A DNA stretch of 64,000 nt, from contig KV419403.1 of NCBI GenBank assembly GCA_001630475.1, positions 536,009 to 600,008 on the forward strand. Reading direction: 5' to 3'. The position numbers and the translations under genes are program-made. This DNA comes from Sistotremastrum niveocremeum HHB9708. Lineage: Eukaryota; Basidiomycota; Agaricomycetes; Sistotremastrales; Sistotremastraceae. The notes under the pieces were generated by a model, which did no database searches, had not been told where the DNA came from, and was given only the letters and a program-made list of their open reading frames with translations. Shown one piece after another: positions 23,642-34,414 of this stretch; the first letter of the stretch is position 1, and each line of letters begins with the position of its first letter.

Positions 23642-25514
23642 CTATCCCATCCTCCATAATTTTATGAATTTGCGGTTAGGTCCTGCATCAAGCTGATGTT
23701 CCGGATTCTCGTCATCATCTTCGAGGTCGGGATCGAGGTCAGGCTGCTCATGTAAAACACCTTATCAGTGGACAAATCAAGCAAGGACCAAAATAATGCA
23801 CCTGAAGCGCTATAATATGGTTCTGGTCCAAGAAACAATCTCCAAAAAGCGAAAATGTGTGAATAACCTTGACGCTTATTTTCAACCGCTTTACAGGTGG
23901 ATTGGACTCCTCGAAGTCAAGCAGAAATTCAGATTCAGCACTGGTGCACATAGGTGCAGGACGACCAAAAGGCCTCTCATCTTGTGCCCCCGAATCGTCA
24001 AATATTGTAGCAACGTAACGCGAAGCCACATCTCGAGCATCCCAATCAAACTCGGTGAAGATGATTCGTTGGCCATGCATTCGTCTATACCACGTGAGTT
24101 ATTTCGAATCAACAAGAAAGGATAGTAATAACCCAGGAGAGTACTCGAAAAATCCAATGATCTGGTCATCTGACTCCAAGATCGCCACCTCGCTTTGAGC
24201 CCACTGAAACCACGGGTAAAAAGGAATGTTGTCTCGCGCCAGGGGCGGGTTAATGCAAATTTCAGAGAGAAGGCGAAGGATGCCTGAAGTCTTGAATACC
24301 AGAACGAATGCGAGATCGTGGCGAGTTCCGCCTTGGAGGAGCCTCTCGCACGGATACCCAACGAGAAGCAACCCATTCTCCGGAGAAGTAAGAAATGGTG
24401 CTGTCGAACTAGACCCTCCTAAACGAGGCGCTTCAAGACTGATTTCTCTCCGACGCAGTCTAAATACTCCGTCGTTCTCTCTTCGGTGCGGAGGGAGAAG
24501 AAGATAAGCGATACAAGTGGCCGTCCTGTCAATGTGATAAAGCTCGAGGCGTATCTCGGCAGCCATATGGATATTTATACTGATGCAAAGACTTGGAGAC
24601 AAGAATGCAAATCCGTTGCTGTACCGGCATACCTGGAGTCCTAATAAGTGATAGCGTCTGCATACAAGGATGCTATTTGACGACGTACCCATACGAGAGA
24701 GCCCATCTGCCAGTCCCACACCGCGACGGACAGAGCTTTTGGACTCGAGACGGCTACGAGACAACCAGCTATTCGAAGGTCTTCCGGCTCGGGGAGACCA
24801 CGGACCATTTGCAGGCGGGGTTCTTTTGCTCGAGGATGAGGATTCTGTGTGAAGAGGGTGCTAAAATTCACAAAGTATCTTGGAAAACGAACAAGAGTCA
24901 TCAGATCAGTCGTCAGGAGGCAGGAAGGTTTAAATACCCAGGATCAGGATCGGAGTCACGGTCCAAGACCAAGAAGATCTTGTGCAGGATCTATCGCGAG
25001 TGATACGATGTTCTTCCAGCTTCTAGACCTGGGCAATATGTCCCGAACGCGATCATCTCCGCTGGGCAGCAGCAGAAGTACGATGCAGGAGGTATCAGGA
25101 CTTGGTCCTGGAACGACCCGGGCGAAAACTCCCCCTATTAGAGAGCAAGGGCCTGGAACAAACGGGATAGAAAGTGTTACGACAGAAATGGGATCGAAAT
25201 CTCTCCAGCGTCGTCTCCTATCAAGCAATTTCTCAAGCTTTACTAGAGTAGTGAGCGTTGAGAAGCCATCAATGAGGCCATTGCGTTCAAGTTCACGCTG
25301 ATACGTCCATAGAATTGAGTCTTTCAATAAGTCTCGTAACCTCCTGCGGACCTAATGATGGCGCGTGTTCATTTCCTGTCACGGAATCAAAATTTACGTA
25401 GCGCCTTACCAACATGCAGTTGAGCAGATCCCGACATCCAATGATCGGGCTCTCAACAATATGGAAAAATATTTCTGTAGGCAGTCCGAGAAGACCACAG
25501 GGCCCCAGGTGCAT
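23642..25514 (-). pseudogene. F-box family copy A, one-base frameshift
   Basis: Same six-exon plan as copies B and C. Exon 1 (25514-25410) encodes the F-box start MHLGPCGLLGLPTEIFFHIVES. Exon 2 (25351-24938) has LRDLLKDSILWTYQREL, KLEKLLDRRRRWRDFDPIS and LIGGVFARVV. Near 24969 an extra base puts the frame into a stop after LGLGP; one base fewer would give LDRDSDPDPG, matching FLDWDPVTG of copy C. Exon 2 is 414 nt, not the 413 the phase requires. Downstream exons are still readable, with STLFTQNPHPRAKE, TSGILRLLSEI and WAQSEVAILESDDQ, and a proper last exon ending RKFIKLWRMG. Family members would be substrate adaptors of SCF ubiquitin ligases, with a propeller-like C-terminus. A is either newly broken or a base error. 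Confidence 0.7.
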
Positions 25515-25684
25515 TGATGATGGTCGCTAAAGGTATCGAAGTGCGAGGCAGCGTTGAAGACTTGACTTGAGACTTGGAGTCGCGGGCTGAAAATACGTTG
25601 CCTTCAGATGTCGAGTGAGAGAAGAAAAAAAGATAAGATAGGACTAATGAGAAAATATGAAGAGAACTGACGCCAAAAATGCAA

Positions 25685-25877
25685 TCGCTGGGGTCGAACG
25701 GAACGTTTTGAGGAGATGCTTTCAGTCGTATGCGGCAACGTAATCCTACGTGGCACGCATGTGGGCTTCGGCTTGCGTGACGCGGACCCTGTCGTTCTCC
25801 TGCAGGACCCATGGCAGTCTACTTACTACTACTACTACTTCAACGTGAGCGGGAAGAGCGCCTGCCGTTGTTGTGGT
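25685..25877. repeat. ERG9-promoter-like segment, copy 2, with an internal insertion
   Basis: Upstream of F-box copy A and downstream of copy B. The left block (25685-25725) and right block (25848-25877) match the ERG9 segment, but about 120 bp (25726-25847) is inserted between them. A further match to the B-side flank is CGATACAGATCGGAACACGG at 25920-25939. Confidence 0.65.
25824..25839 (+). repeat. Short (TAC)n microsatellite
   Basis: Five TAC units plus one base, inside the insertion that splits the ERG9-like segment. Confidence 0.8.
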
Positions 25878-26141
25878 TTATTTGCTCACTTCCTACTGTA
25901 ATACAGGAAAACCGTCCCTCGATACAGATCGGAACACGGGCAACCTATCCACCCCACCTACCAGGCACAAGAGATCCAGGAATGCAAATATGAGAGAATT
26001 GGTTTGCAACAAGCACATGATACCCGCAGAAGGATCTTACTAACATTATTGTGTACTTCCATACAGAAAGCTACAACGAACTCGCAACATACCCAGCACC
26101 ATGAAGCACCAGCAAGTGAACCAGAACCGAACGGCTCAGGC

Positions 26142-28061
26142 TTATCCCATTGTCCATACTTTTACCAGTCTGCGGTTAGAATCTGCTTCATGCTCGTGTC
26201 CCAGAGCGCAATTTTCAGGCTCATGGGAATTAGGCTAGTCATGAACCACATCTCGTCAGTAGACTGGGACAAATGATAGGCTGACTGACGAACTTCAAGA
26301 GCCAATATATGGTTCTGATCCAAATAATACTCTCCGGAAGGAGCGAACGCCGAAATAACTTTCAGGCCAGTTTTCAGCCGCCTCACCGCTGGTTTTGAGT
26401 CCAACTCAAGCTTGAGATCGTGTGCACCTAAAGAAATAGGTGCTGGGCGTCCTAGAGGTGTCTCTTCCGCGTCATCGGACTGGCGGTAAATTGTAGCCAC
26501 ATGGTGATCCGAGTCATTCGTGTACCACTCAAAGTCGCCGAAGACTATTCGGGAGCCGTGAACCCGCCTGGATCATATACATTAACAATTCAGAGACAGA
26601 GACAGAGACATATATTCACCCTACTGAATATGCGCCTTCCGAAAACTCATCATTGTCCGATTGCAAGACGGCGACTTCGTTCTGGGCCCATTCGTGCCAC
26701 TTGTATACCGGCACCTTTTCTTGCATTGAATTGACTTCTGATGAAGCAATTCCAGAGGCGAGGCGAAATATCCCTGAGGTCCTCAGAATAACAGCGTATA
26801 CGATGTCGGTGAGCGGAAGATAGAGCTTCGTCAATTGGACCTCGCAACAATAACCCAAGAGGAGTAAACCGTCTCTCGGAGAAGATATGAATGGGTTCCC
26901 TGTTGCGGGATCTCCCAGAGGAGTTGTTTGGATCACAATATCCATGCAAGCCAACGAGAGGCCGTTACCACTCGTTTCCTTTTCAAGCTGAGGGAGAAGC
27001 AGGTGCGCAATGCAGCTGGCGCGTTCCGGTGCTCGATTGACGCGGTATAAGTCAACCGTTGGCACAGAAGGGCTGTTTTTGTTCCTCACTACAATGTAAA
27101 GGCTCGGGGACAGGAAGAAAAACTGGGTTTTACTGGAGATGCCTTCCTGTCATACTAGTCAGCAAGGACGAACGTGGACGTGAATGAAAGGTCGGATGTA
27201 AAGAAAGACACGTGCCCATAATATAACACCAGTCTTCCAATTCCATACCCTTGTCTTGTTGTGTTGATGAACAGCTATGAGATCACTACCCAGCTTCATA
27301 TCGGATTGCCTGTCAATGAGATGCCCGCGACCACTGGAGAGTGCGATGCGGGATTGGGCTGCCGAAGGGTGAGGCTCTTGTGCGAAGAGGGTTTGGATAT
27401 TTAAGTGGCATTTTCTGAGATGAAAAGTATCAATAAGCGCGGACATCCTAAACTGGACAAGTATTACGACTTACCTCGTGAGCGGATCCCAGTCAAGAAA
27501 GGCGAGAAGATCTTGAGCAGGATCTATTGCCAATGATTGGACGCTCTTCCAGCTGTAAGAATCTGGCAATATGTCTCGAATGTGGTCATTTCCACAAGTA
27601 TTGGGCAGTAGTGCAACTGCGATGCCGTATGTGCCAGTATCCGGTCCCCGGACGACTCGCGCGAAGACGCCCCCTATTAGAGAGCAAGGGCCTTCATCAA
27701 ACGGGATACAAAGGGTCTCGACAGAAATGGGATCAAGATCTCTCCAGCGTCGCCTTCGGTCAAGCAATTTTTCAAGCTTTGCTGCAGTGGTGAGCGTCGA
27801 GACGCCGTCAATCAGACCGTCGCGCTCGAGTTCACGTTGATAGGTCCATAGCATCGAATCTTGCAATAAGTCTCTTAAATGCTTGCAAACCTGAGGATAT
27901 AATAGCGTGTTTCATTTCCATCGAACTGACGGCAACGAGACAGTATAACAGCTTACTAGCATGCAGTTGAGCAAGTCCTGACATCCGATTATTTGGCTTT
28001 CGACAATATATAAAAATATTTCGGTAGGCAGTCCGAGGAGACCATAGGGCCTTGGGTGCAT
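26142..28061 (-). CDS. F-box family copy B
   Basis: Six exons: 28061-27957, 27890-27475, 27414-27216, 27146-26620, 26567-26294, 26234-26142; sum 1614 nt (537 aa). The F-box is at the N-terminus (MHPRPYGLLGLPTEIFLYIVES, then CQDLLNCMLVCKHLRDLLQDS). The rest is a repeat-like beta region with SLAIDPAQDLLAFLDWDP, IQTLFAQEPHPSAAQSR, AVILRTSGIFRLASGI and a C-terminal KVWTMG. F-box proteins recruit substrates to Skp1-cullin-RING ligases; here the substrate is unknown. The third intron needs a GC donor (27215-27214) where A and C have GT; with that, the model is in frame. Intron 4 contains three CAGAGA repeats (26591-26610). It sits between A and C in the same orientation. Confidence 0.82.
26591..26610. 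repeat. Short CAGAGA tandem repeat
   Basis: Three and a third units inside intron 4 of F-box copy B. Confidence 0.7.
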
Positions 28062-28265
28062 TGATAGTGACCGCAAAGGATGTTTAACTTGAAGCTTGAA
28101 GTGCGAGGCAAGTTACTCAGGCAACGTTGAAGTCGGGGCGTCGCAGACTCAAAATACGAAAGTCAATTGACGAAAGTTCCTCTTCTAATGTCGACTAAGG
28201 GGAGCAGAATTAGCAAACAGAACTGATCAGCACATATCTTGGAAAATCCCCTGACACAGATGCAA

Positions 28266-28341
28266 TCGCTGGCGTTGAACGGTTTGTTGTGACGAAGATG
28301 CTCAAAGCCGTAAGCGAGTTCGCGCCTCCCGCTGTTGTGGC
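28266..28341. repeat. ERG9-promoter-like segment, copy 3
   Basis: Upstream of F-box copy B and downstream of copy C. It is collinear with the ERG9 upstream segment without the insertion found in copy 2. The match to copy 2 continues near 28379-28399 (CGATACAGGTCGGAACACGG). Confidence 0.7.
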
Positions 28342-28706
28342 TGATTTGTCGGATGCCTAATGCAGTATCTCCGTGCTTCGATACAGGTCGGAACACGGGT
28401 AGACTGCTGCGGACTTGCAATGCTAATCGAACTATCTCATCCCCTAAATACACGAATTCAAGAACGAGAGAGTTGCTTTGCGACAAGAAAATGCCACCCC
28501 CAAAAGTATTATAATATTATCATGAACCTCCATACACGAAGCCACAACGAAGCACGGAAGATAGCCCGGGCCAGCACCAATGAGCCATGCTGCCATGGCC
28601 TATAAGCATCAGCAACTAGTGCCGAGTACACCGAAAGCCAAACGCACTTTACGAACTCGAATCAGTTCACTCCAAGGGGTGGAAGCACTCTCGGAGGTGA
28701 ACAAGC

Positions 28707-30613
28707 TTATCCCATTGTCCATACTTTCACGAGTTTGCGGTTAGGACCTGTCTCATTCCCATGTCCCGGAACCACATTCTGAGGCTCATGTGGGTCAGGC
28801 TGGGCATGAACCACATCTTGTCAGTAGAATGGAATGGACGATAGGTCAATTGACGAACTTCAAGGGTCAATATATGATTCTGATCCAGATAACACTTTCC
28901 GGAAGACGCGAACGCCGAGATGATCTTGAGGCTAACTTTTAGCCGCCTCACAGCGGGATCTGACTCCAACTCAAGTGTGAAATCGCGTTCGTCTTCTATG
29001 AATATAGGTGCTGGGCGACGCAAAGGTGTCTCGTCGACATCGTCAGACTGGCGGTAGATCGTAGCGAAATGGCGACCGGATTCATCCTCCGTGTACCAAT
29101 CAAAGTCGTTGAAAATTATCCTTGAGCCGTGAATTCGCCTGAAAAATATGTATCAAGGATTCATGGAGAGAGCCAGATATTCACCCTGCTGAATGCGCAG
29201 TCCCTCCAATTTCATCATTGTCCGATTCCAAGATGACGAGTTCGTTTTGAGCCCATTCGTTCCACGTGTATGTAGGAATATCTTTCTGCGTTGAATCCGG
29301 TTGTGAAGAAGAAATCTCGGAGGCAAGGCGAAATATCCCTGATGTTCTCAGAACAACAGCGTATACGCCGGCGGTGATGGGAAGACCGCCCTCACCCGGC
29401 CGCTCAGTGAGTTCGACCCGACAGCGATAAGTGAGGAGCAGTAATCCATGGCTCGGAGAAGAGAGGAATGGATTGTCTGTCGCGTGATCTCCTAGAGGAG
29501 TCAACTCGACCAAGATATCTGCGCAATCGAATGAGAGTCCTTCATCGCTCGTTTCTAGCGGAGGGAGCATCAGGTGGGCAATGCAATCGGCGCGTTCTGG
29601 CGGTTCGTTGACACGGTATAAATCAATCATCCGCTCAGGGTTTGTTTCTATTTCCTTCAAGCCGAAGAAAAGAGTTGGAGACAAGAAGAAAAACTCGGTA
29701 TTGCGGTAGTACCCTTCCTGTCCTGCAAGTTAGCAACAACAGACGTCGATATAATCAAAAGTTCGCACCCATATTGTGATACCAGTCTTCCAATTCCGTA
29801 GCATTGTCTTATTGTATCTGTGAATAGCTATGAGATCGCTACCCAGCTTCATATCATAATCCCAGTCATAGGGATGCCCACGACCATCATAGAGTGCGAT
29901 GCAGGATTTAGCCGCCAAAGGGTGAGGCTCTTGTGCGAACAGTGTTCTAATATTTAAATGGCTATCCCTTCAATGAACGGAAGCCATCAGAGCACATATC
30001 GTAGAACTGATCGGGCATCACGACTTACCCAGTAACCGGATCCCAGTCAAGAAAGACAAGTAGATCTTGAGAAGGATCTATAGCTAAAGCTGTGATGCGC
30101 CTCCAGCTTTTAGAAGTCGGCAATGAGTCTTGAATGTGATCATTTCCATTGGCACTGGGCAGTCGCGCGACTCCGATGCTATATGTGCCAGGATTTGGTC
30201 CCGGAACGATTCGCGCGAAGACCCCGCCTATTAGACAGCAAGGACCTTTAACAAACGGAATAGACAATGTCTCCACAGAAATGGGTTCGAAGTCTTTCCA
30301 GCGTTGCCTTCGGTCCAGCAGTTTCTTAAGCTTTGCTGCAGTAGTGAGAGTTGAGAAGCCATCAGTCAGGCCATCGCGTTCAAGTTCACGCTGATAGGTC
30401 CATAGCATCGAATCCTTCAATAAATCTCTTAACCTTCGGCAGACCTATGTATATATATAGCATGTTTCATTGCTATCGATTGGACGAAAACGAGATGTAG
30501 CGACATACCAGCATGCAGTTGAGCAGGTCTCGACATCCAATGACTGGGTTTTCAACGATGTGGAAAAATATCTCAGTAGGTAGACCGAGGAGACCATCGG
30601 GCCTTGGGGTCAT
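28707..30613 (-). CDS. F-box family copy C
   Basis: Six exons: 30613-30509, 30444-30029, 29961-29769, 29717-29185, 29138-28859, 28799-28707; sum 1620 nt (539 aa). The start MTPRPDGLLGLPTEIFFHIVEN is in the F-box. It continues CRRLRDLLKDSMLWTYQREL, KLKKLLDRRQRWKDFEPIS, IDPSQDLLVFLDWDPVTG, IRTLFAQEPHPLAAKS, YAVVLRTSGIFRLASEI, WAQNELVILESDNDE, and ends KLVKVWTMG. All splice sites are canonical; this is the clearest intact member of the triplet. It is the most distal copy from ERG9 and lacks an ERG9-like segment upstream of its own start. An F-box adaptor role in SCF complexes is inferred from the N-terminal motif only. Confidence 0.85.
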
Positions 30614-30804
30614 TGATGGTGGCCGCAAAAGCGCGCGCTCAAAATACGTAACCGTCACCCCATTCCCGGATGTCGAGTGAGTAGAAGGAAATAATAAAAT
30701 AGAACTATGCAGCAAGAATGACAAGAACGTATCAGAAAAATGCAATGCACGATAAATCCAACAGGACGATGAAGAAATTATAAAACGACATCACAGGCTC
30801 GGAC

Positions 30805-32895
30805 TCAGAACGAGAAACCGCCCCTTCCGCCGAAAGGATGCTCATGGAAACCCCCTCCACCAAATCCGCCTCCAAATCCAGCCCGTCCACCTCCATGCAT
30901 ACTGGCAAATATCTCAGCGAGATCGGCTTGTGACATTCCCATTCCTCCTCCCATACCGCCGCCGGATGACTCGGTTTGACCATCTTCGTCGAAACCTTGA
31001 TCGTAGCGGTCTCGACGTTGTGGGTCCGAGAGGACAGCATGAGCTTCTACTACAAGCTTGAATTTCTCTTCATCTCCACCCTATTGATATCCGTCAATCG
31101 CGAATTATAACGAAGAAGATGAACGAAAACAGACCTTATCAGGATGGTGTATCAAACTCTCTCTCCGATACGCTTTCTTGATCTCAATCTCGGAACAAGT
31201 CTTGGACAGTCCAAGAATCTTATAATAGTCTTTTGATTTACTCCTCTTGAGGAGTACTTCAGCTTTCTTCAACTCGTTCTTCAGGTTCTTTCTATCGCTC
31301 TCGTCCACATCCGTCAGTTCTAGGGCGTTCTTGAAATCAATGACGCAGGACTCGTAGTTCTCGAGGGCTTGGTGTATTCGAGCACGTGTGCGGATTGCTT
31401 TGAAGAAGTTAGGGTGTAATTCGATCGCCGCGTTTGAATCAAGGAGTGCTTTCTCATATTGGTCCAGCTGCACGCATTAGAATGAATCGATCAGGTCAGG
31501 TAAATGAATGAGAAAGAAGCGGAAGCGTACCTTGAACAAAGCGGTAGCCCTATTCGAAAGCAACGTGGCTCTAATGATTCCTCCGTGGCCTTCTTCCTCA
31601 TTATCCCCAATCACCTCCAGCGTCTCGCCGTATTTCTCAACAGCAGTAGCCAACCTTCCCGACTTGAACGCCGAATTACCCTCCTCTTTCAGTCTTTCGA
31701 CTTCTTTTATTCGTCGGATCAGGAGACGGGCTTTGGAATGTTCAGGATCGAGTCGGAGGGTTGATTGCGCGTGCTGGAGCGCTTGGGGAAGTCGGTTCGT
31801 GAGGAAAAGAACAAGGGCTCGAAGAGCGAGTGCATCGGGCGAGTTCTCGTTGATCCTCAGCGCGTCACTATGCCATCCATTAATCCAACGTGTCTGACGC
31901 AGAATGATCACCGAAAGTGACGTACCTAGCGGATTGTGCAGCAGCTTCCCATTTGCCCTTGACAATCTCCATTTCCACGCTCCAAAGCCTCCATTCAGGT
32001 GCACCTCCACCCTCACACTCTGAAATCAATTGATTAAGAGCAAGTCGGGCCACACCCCAGTCTTTACGCTCGCGAGCGTCGAGGCAGGTTTTGAGATAAC
32101 CATCTAGTTTCTCGGCTCCTTTCTTGGCTGTCAGCGCTGCCGAATTGGTGGGTTCAAGTGATAAGGCTTGTCGGAGAGTCGAGAGTGCGGTATTGGGACT
32201 ACCAAGTGCTAATTGACATCGCGCGAGACGGATGAGTGTCTTGGCCTGGGGCGATGATTTTTGGAGAGAGGCGGCTTGGAGGGAGTCGGAAAGGGCGGAT
32301 GAGAAGCGTTTGAGCGAGATATAGGCTGCGGCGCGATTGTTCCAATAATTAGGTTCTGAGGGCAGTAACTCTGGTGGCACGCGTCAAAGGGACGTCGATC
32401 GATGAAGGAACACGGTGGCATACCGATGGCCTGGGTGTAGTATTCGATGGCTTGCGGGTACTGCTTCGCCTTGAAACATTTATTTCCCTCCTCTTTGCAC
32501 TCTTCGGGATCCTTAGGCTTAGGAGGCTCCTCAAAGGCATCCTCCGGTGGAGACCCCCTGCCTGAGCCACCGTTCAGATAAGCCTGCTCCTCCTCATCTA
32601 CGTCCATATCCATCGGTCCCATCGTCGGCGTCTCGAAAGGACTCGTAGGTCTAAAAATACGATAGTCAATACGAGCTCGTTTAGCGTACAGTCCATAGTA
32701 AGGGTTATAAGCTGACGTTGAAGATGACGGTGGCACGGTCGTAGTCGTAGTACTCGTCGTCGAACTAGTCGTTTTAGTCGTAGTTGTCGTCGTCGTCGTA
32801 CTAGACCCGTTCATCGTGCCAGCCTGAGAGTGATGGGGACCAGCACCGGAGCCGGCTCCTCCTTTCCTTTTGACCTGTTTTTTCTTGTTGCCCAT
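30805..32895 (-). CDS. TPR-DnaJ co-chaperone 2 (DNAJC7 type)
   Basis: Five exons: 32895-32424, 32370-31926, 31867-31531, 31467-31135, 31080-30805; sum 1863 nt (620 aa). The N-terminus is basic (MGNKKKQVKRKGG), then a Thr/Ser homopolymer-rich linker of about 30 residues and an acidic stretch. TPR motifs start at EECKEEGNKCFKAKQYPQAIEYY and run through SEPNYWNNRAAAYISLKR and EGNSAFKSGRLATAVEKYGE. The J domain has DYYKILGLSKTCSE and HHPDK, followed by EAHAVLSDPQRRDRYD. The C-terminus is a Gly/Met/Phe-rich tail ending GGRGGFSF. This matches DNAJC7/Tpr2, which bridges Hsp70 and Hsp90 in the cytosol or nucleus. It is the canonical, intact member of the four TPR-J genes in the window. Confidence 0.93.
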
Positions 32896-33941
32896 TGCCC
32901 TGGCCAGTGCTGGTGTATCCGCGCCGGTGAATTGATTTAAGGAGATGTAGAGTAGGTGGTGGCTCGGAAGAGGAGAGGATTGGGTGAGGCAGCGAAGAGC
33001 TGAGGCTTGTTTGCGCGTTGCAAATTATTTCTTCTCTTACCTTCTTTAGCCTTCGATGACCTCGGCACGCGACAAGCGCCTCGTCGGCTGCAGCTGCCTC
33101 TTGCTCACCGTCAACCACAACGACCACCATCTGCATGTCTGTTCTTGAGAACTTCCATATTCAAAGCCATCGAAATCACGATCGACGGGAATTTGTTCTC
33201 CGTACATCGAGTTCAACGAATCACAGTTTTGATTATATTAGGCCCTTATTGCTGAGCTCACCCTGTTTTGAGAACGAATGCGTCCGTTTTCTGGCAGCCT
33301 CTCTGGTAAGTCCAAATAAATCGGATCACATTCTCGTTTACAACGTAACGACCTTCGTTGATTTGTCCCTTCACGCTCTTTCGCGTCAAATTAAAGAACA
33401 CAGCTTCTGTAAACTGAAGGGTAAGTCGAACTGGCAGACTTTCGAGTGCCATTATACAAAGATTACACTATGTCAGCATCTTTAAACCTTAAACGGTACG
33501 AGAAGTCTCCCAACACAGGCTCACCTCAACACCGAGCTCGACTCAAAGTACGTTTCGCCGATGTTTTATGTCTGAATGCTTCTTCTAGGATACGAATTGT
33601 CGTCCACGCAAGAGCGTTCAACCTACATCGAATGGTATTTTTCGAAAGAGGCAGCTGACGTGTTCGTTCTCGTTCGTCCTCGGACGATCTTGAACTTCAG
33701 TCTCGATGGAACCTTCTACAATATCAAACAGGGTCTCCAACACGGCATCTTTCAGTCGTTTTCGAGCCTATGCGCATACGTCTGACTACATGGACATTAC
33801 AAGCGGTACGGGGACGTAAAACGAAAGTCCATTAGGATACTAGCCCAATGCAAGGGATCGGCTCCCAAAAATTCAAAGGCGGAAGGAGCAGCGAAACAGG
33901 GTCAAAAACTCTAGGTCATCTAAAGTCTGGACTTCAGTGGC
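32896..33941. other. Unassigned region
   Basis: Promoter of TPR-DnaJ gene 2 and about 0.9 kb without a supported gene. A + frame at 33576-33785 (YELSSTQERSTYIEWYFSKE in part) looks coding and follows an acceptor-like site, but no upstream exon in phase was found. Confidence 0.4.
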
Positions 33942-34414
33942 CTATCGATTCTTGGTAGCGCCCTGAAGAAAATCAGAAATGACGCTACGCATTTCATTTG
34001 GGCCGTACCTGATTGCTTCCGCTGCAAGGTCAAAGAGATCATCCTCGTTATCCGGGATTGCGTAGTTTCGTGCCGCGCATGCCTCTCTGAGAGCCTGTAA
34101 AGCTCGCTGTTCGAGTACAGCCTCGGATACGGGGATATCCATATTTAAGGACCCTACGTCATAGACAAGTTGAGCGCAATGAGTCTACGGAAACGTTGTG
34201 TCGGAGGTGATAAACATACCAGAAGTAGGACTGGACTCGCTTAACAGTGTGCAAGGAGGTTCGATTGCTTGAATTTGTGAAGACATGAAAGTGCGGAGTA
34301 AAGCAGTCGCGACAACAGCATATCGGCTTCAAGGGCGTATATAACGTGTAATTCGAGAGAATTTCAACCGTCGGTCCACACTGTCGGCAGACCAAGCATT
34401 CATCGTGACGGCGC
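33942..34414 (-). pseudogene. Fragmentary cysteine-rich gene, unresolved model
   Basis: Two minus-strand segments look coding. The upstream one (about 34414-34208) has paired cysteines, ECLVCRQCGPTVE and CCCRDCF, suggesting a metal-binding module. The downstream one (34142-33942) encodes MDIPVSEAVLEQRALQALRE and ends DFLQGATKNR. A good donor (GTATGT) and acceptor lie between them, but joining them does not preserve the reading frame, and no ATG precedes the first segment in frame. I do not recognise the family. It may be a gene remnant or two unrelated exons. Confidence 0.3.
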
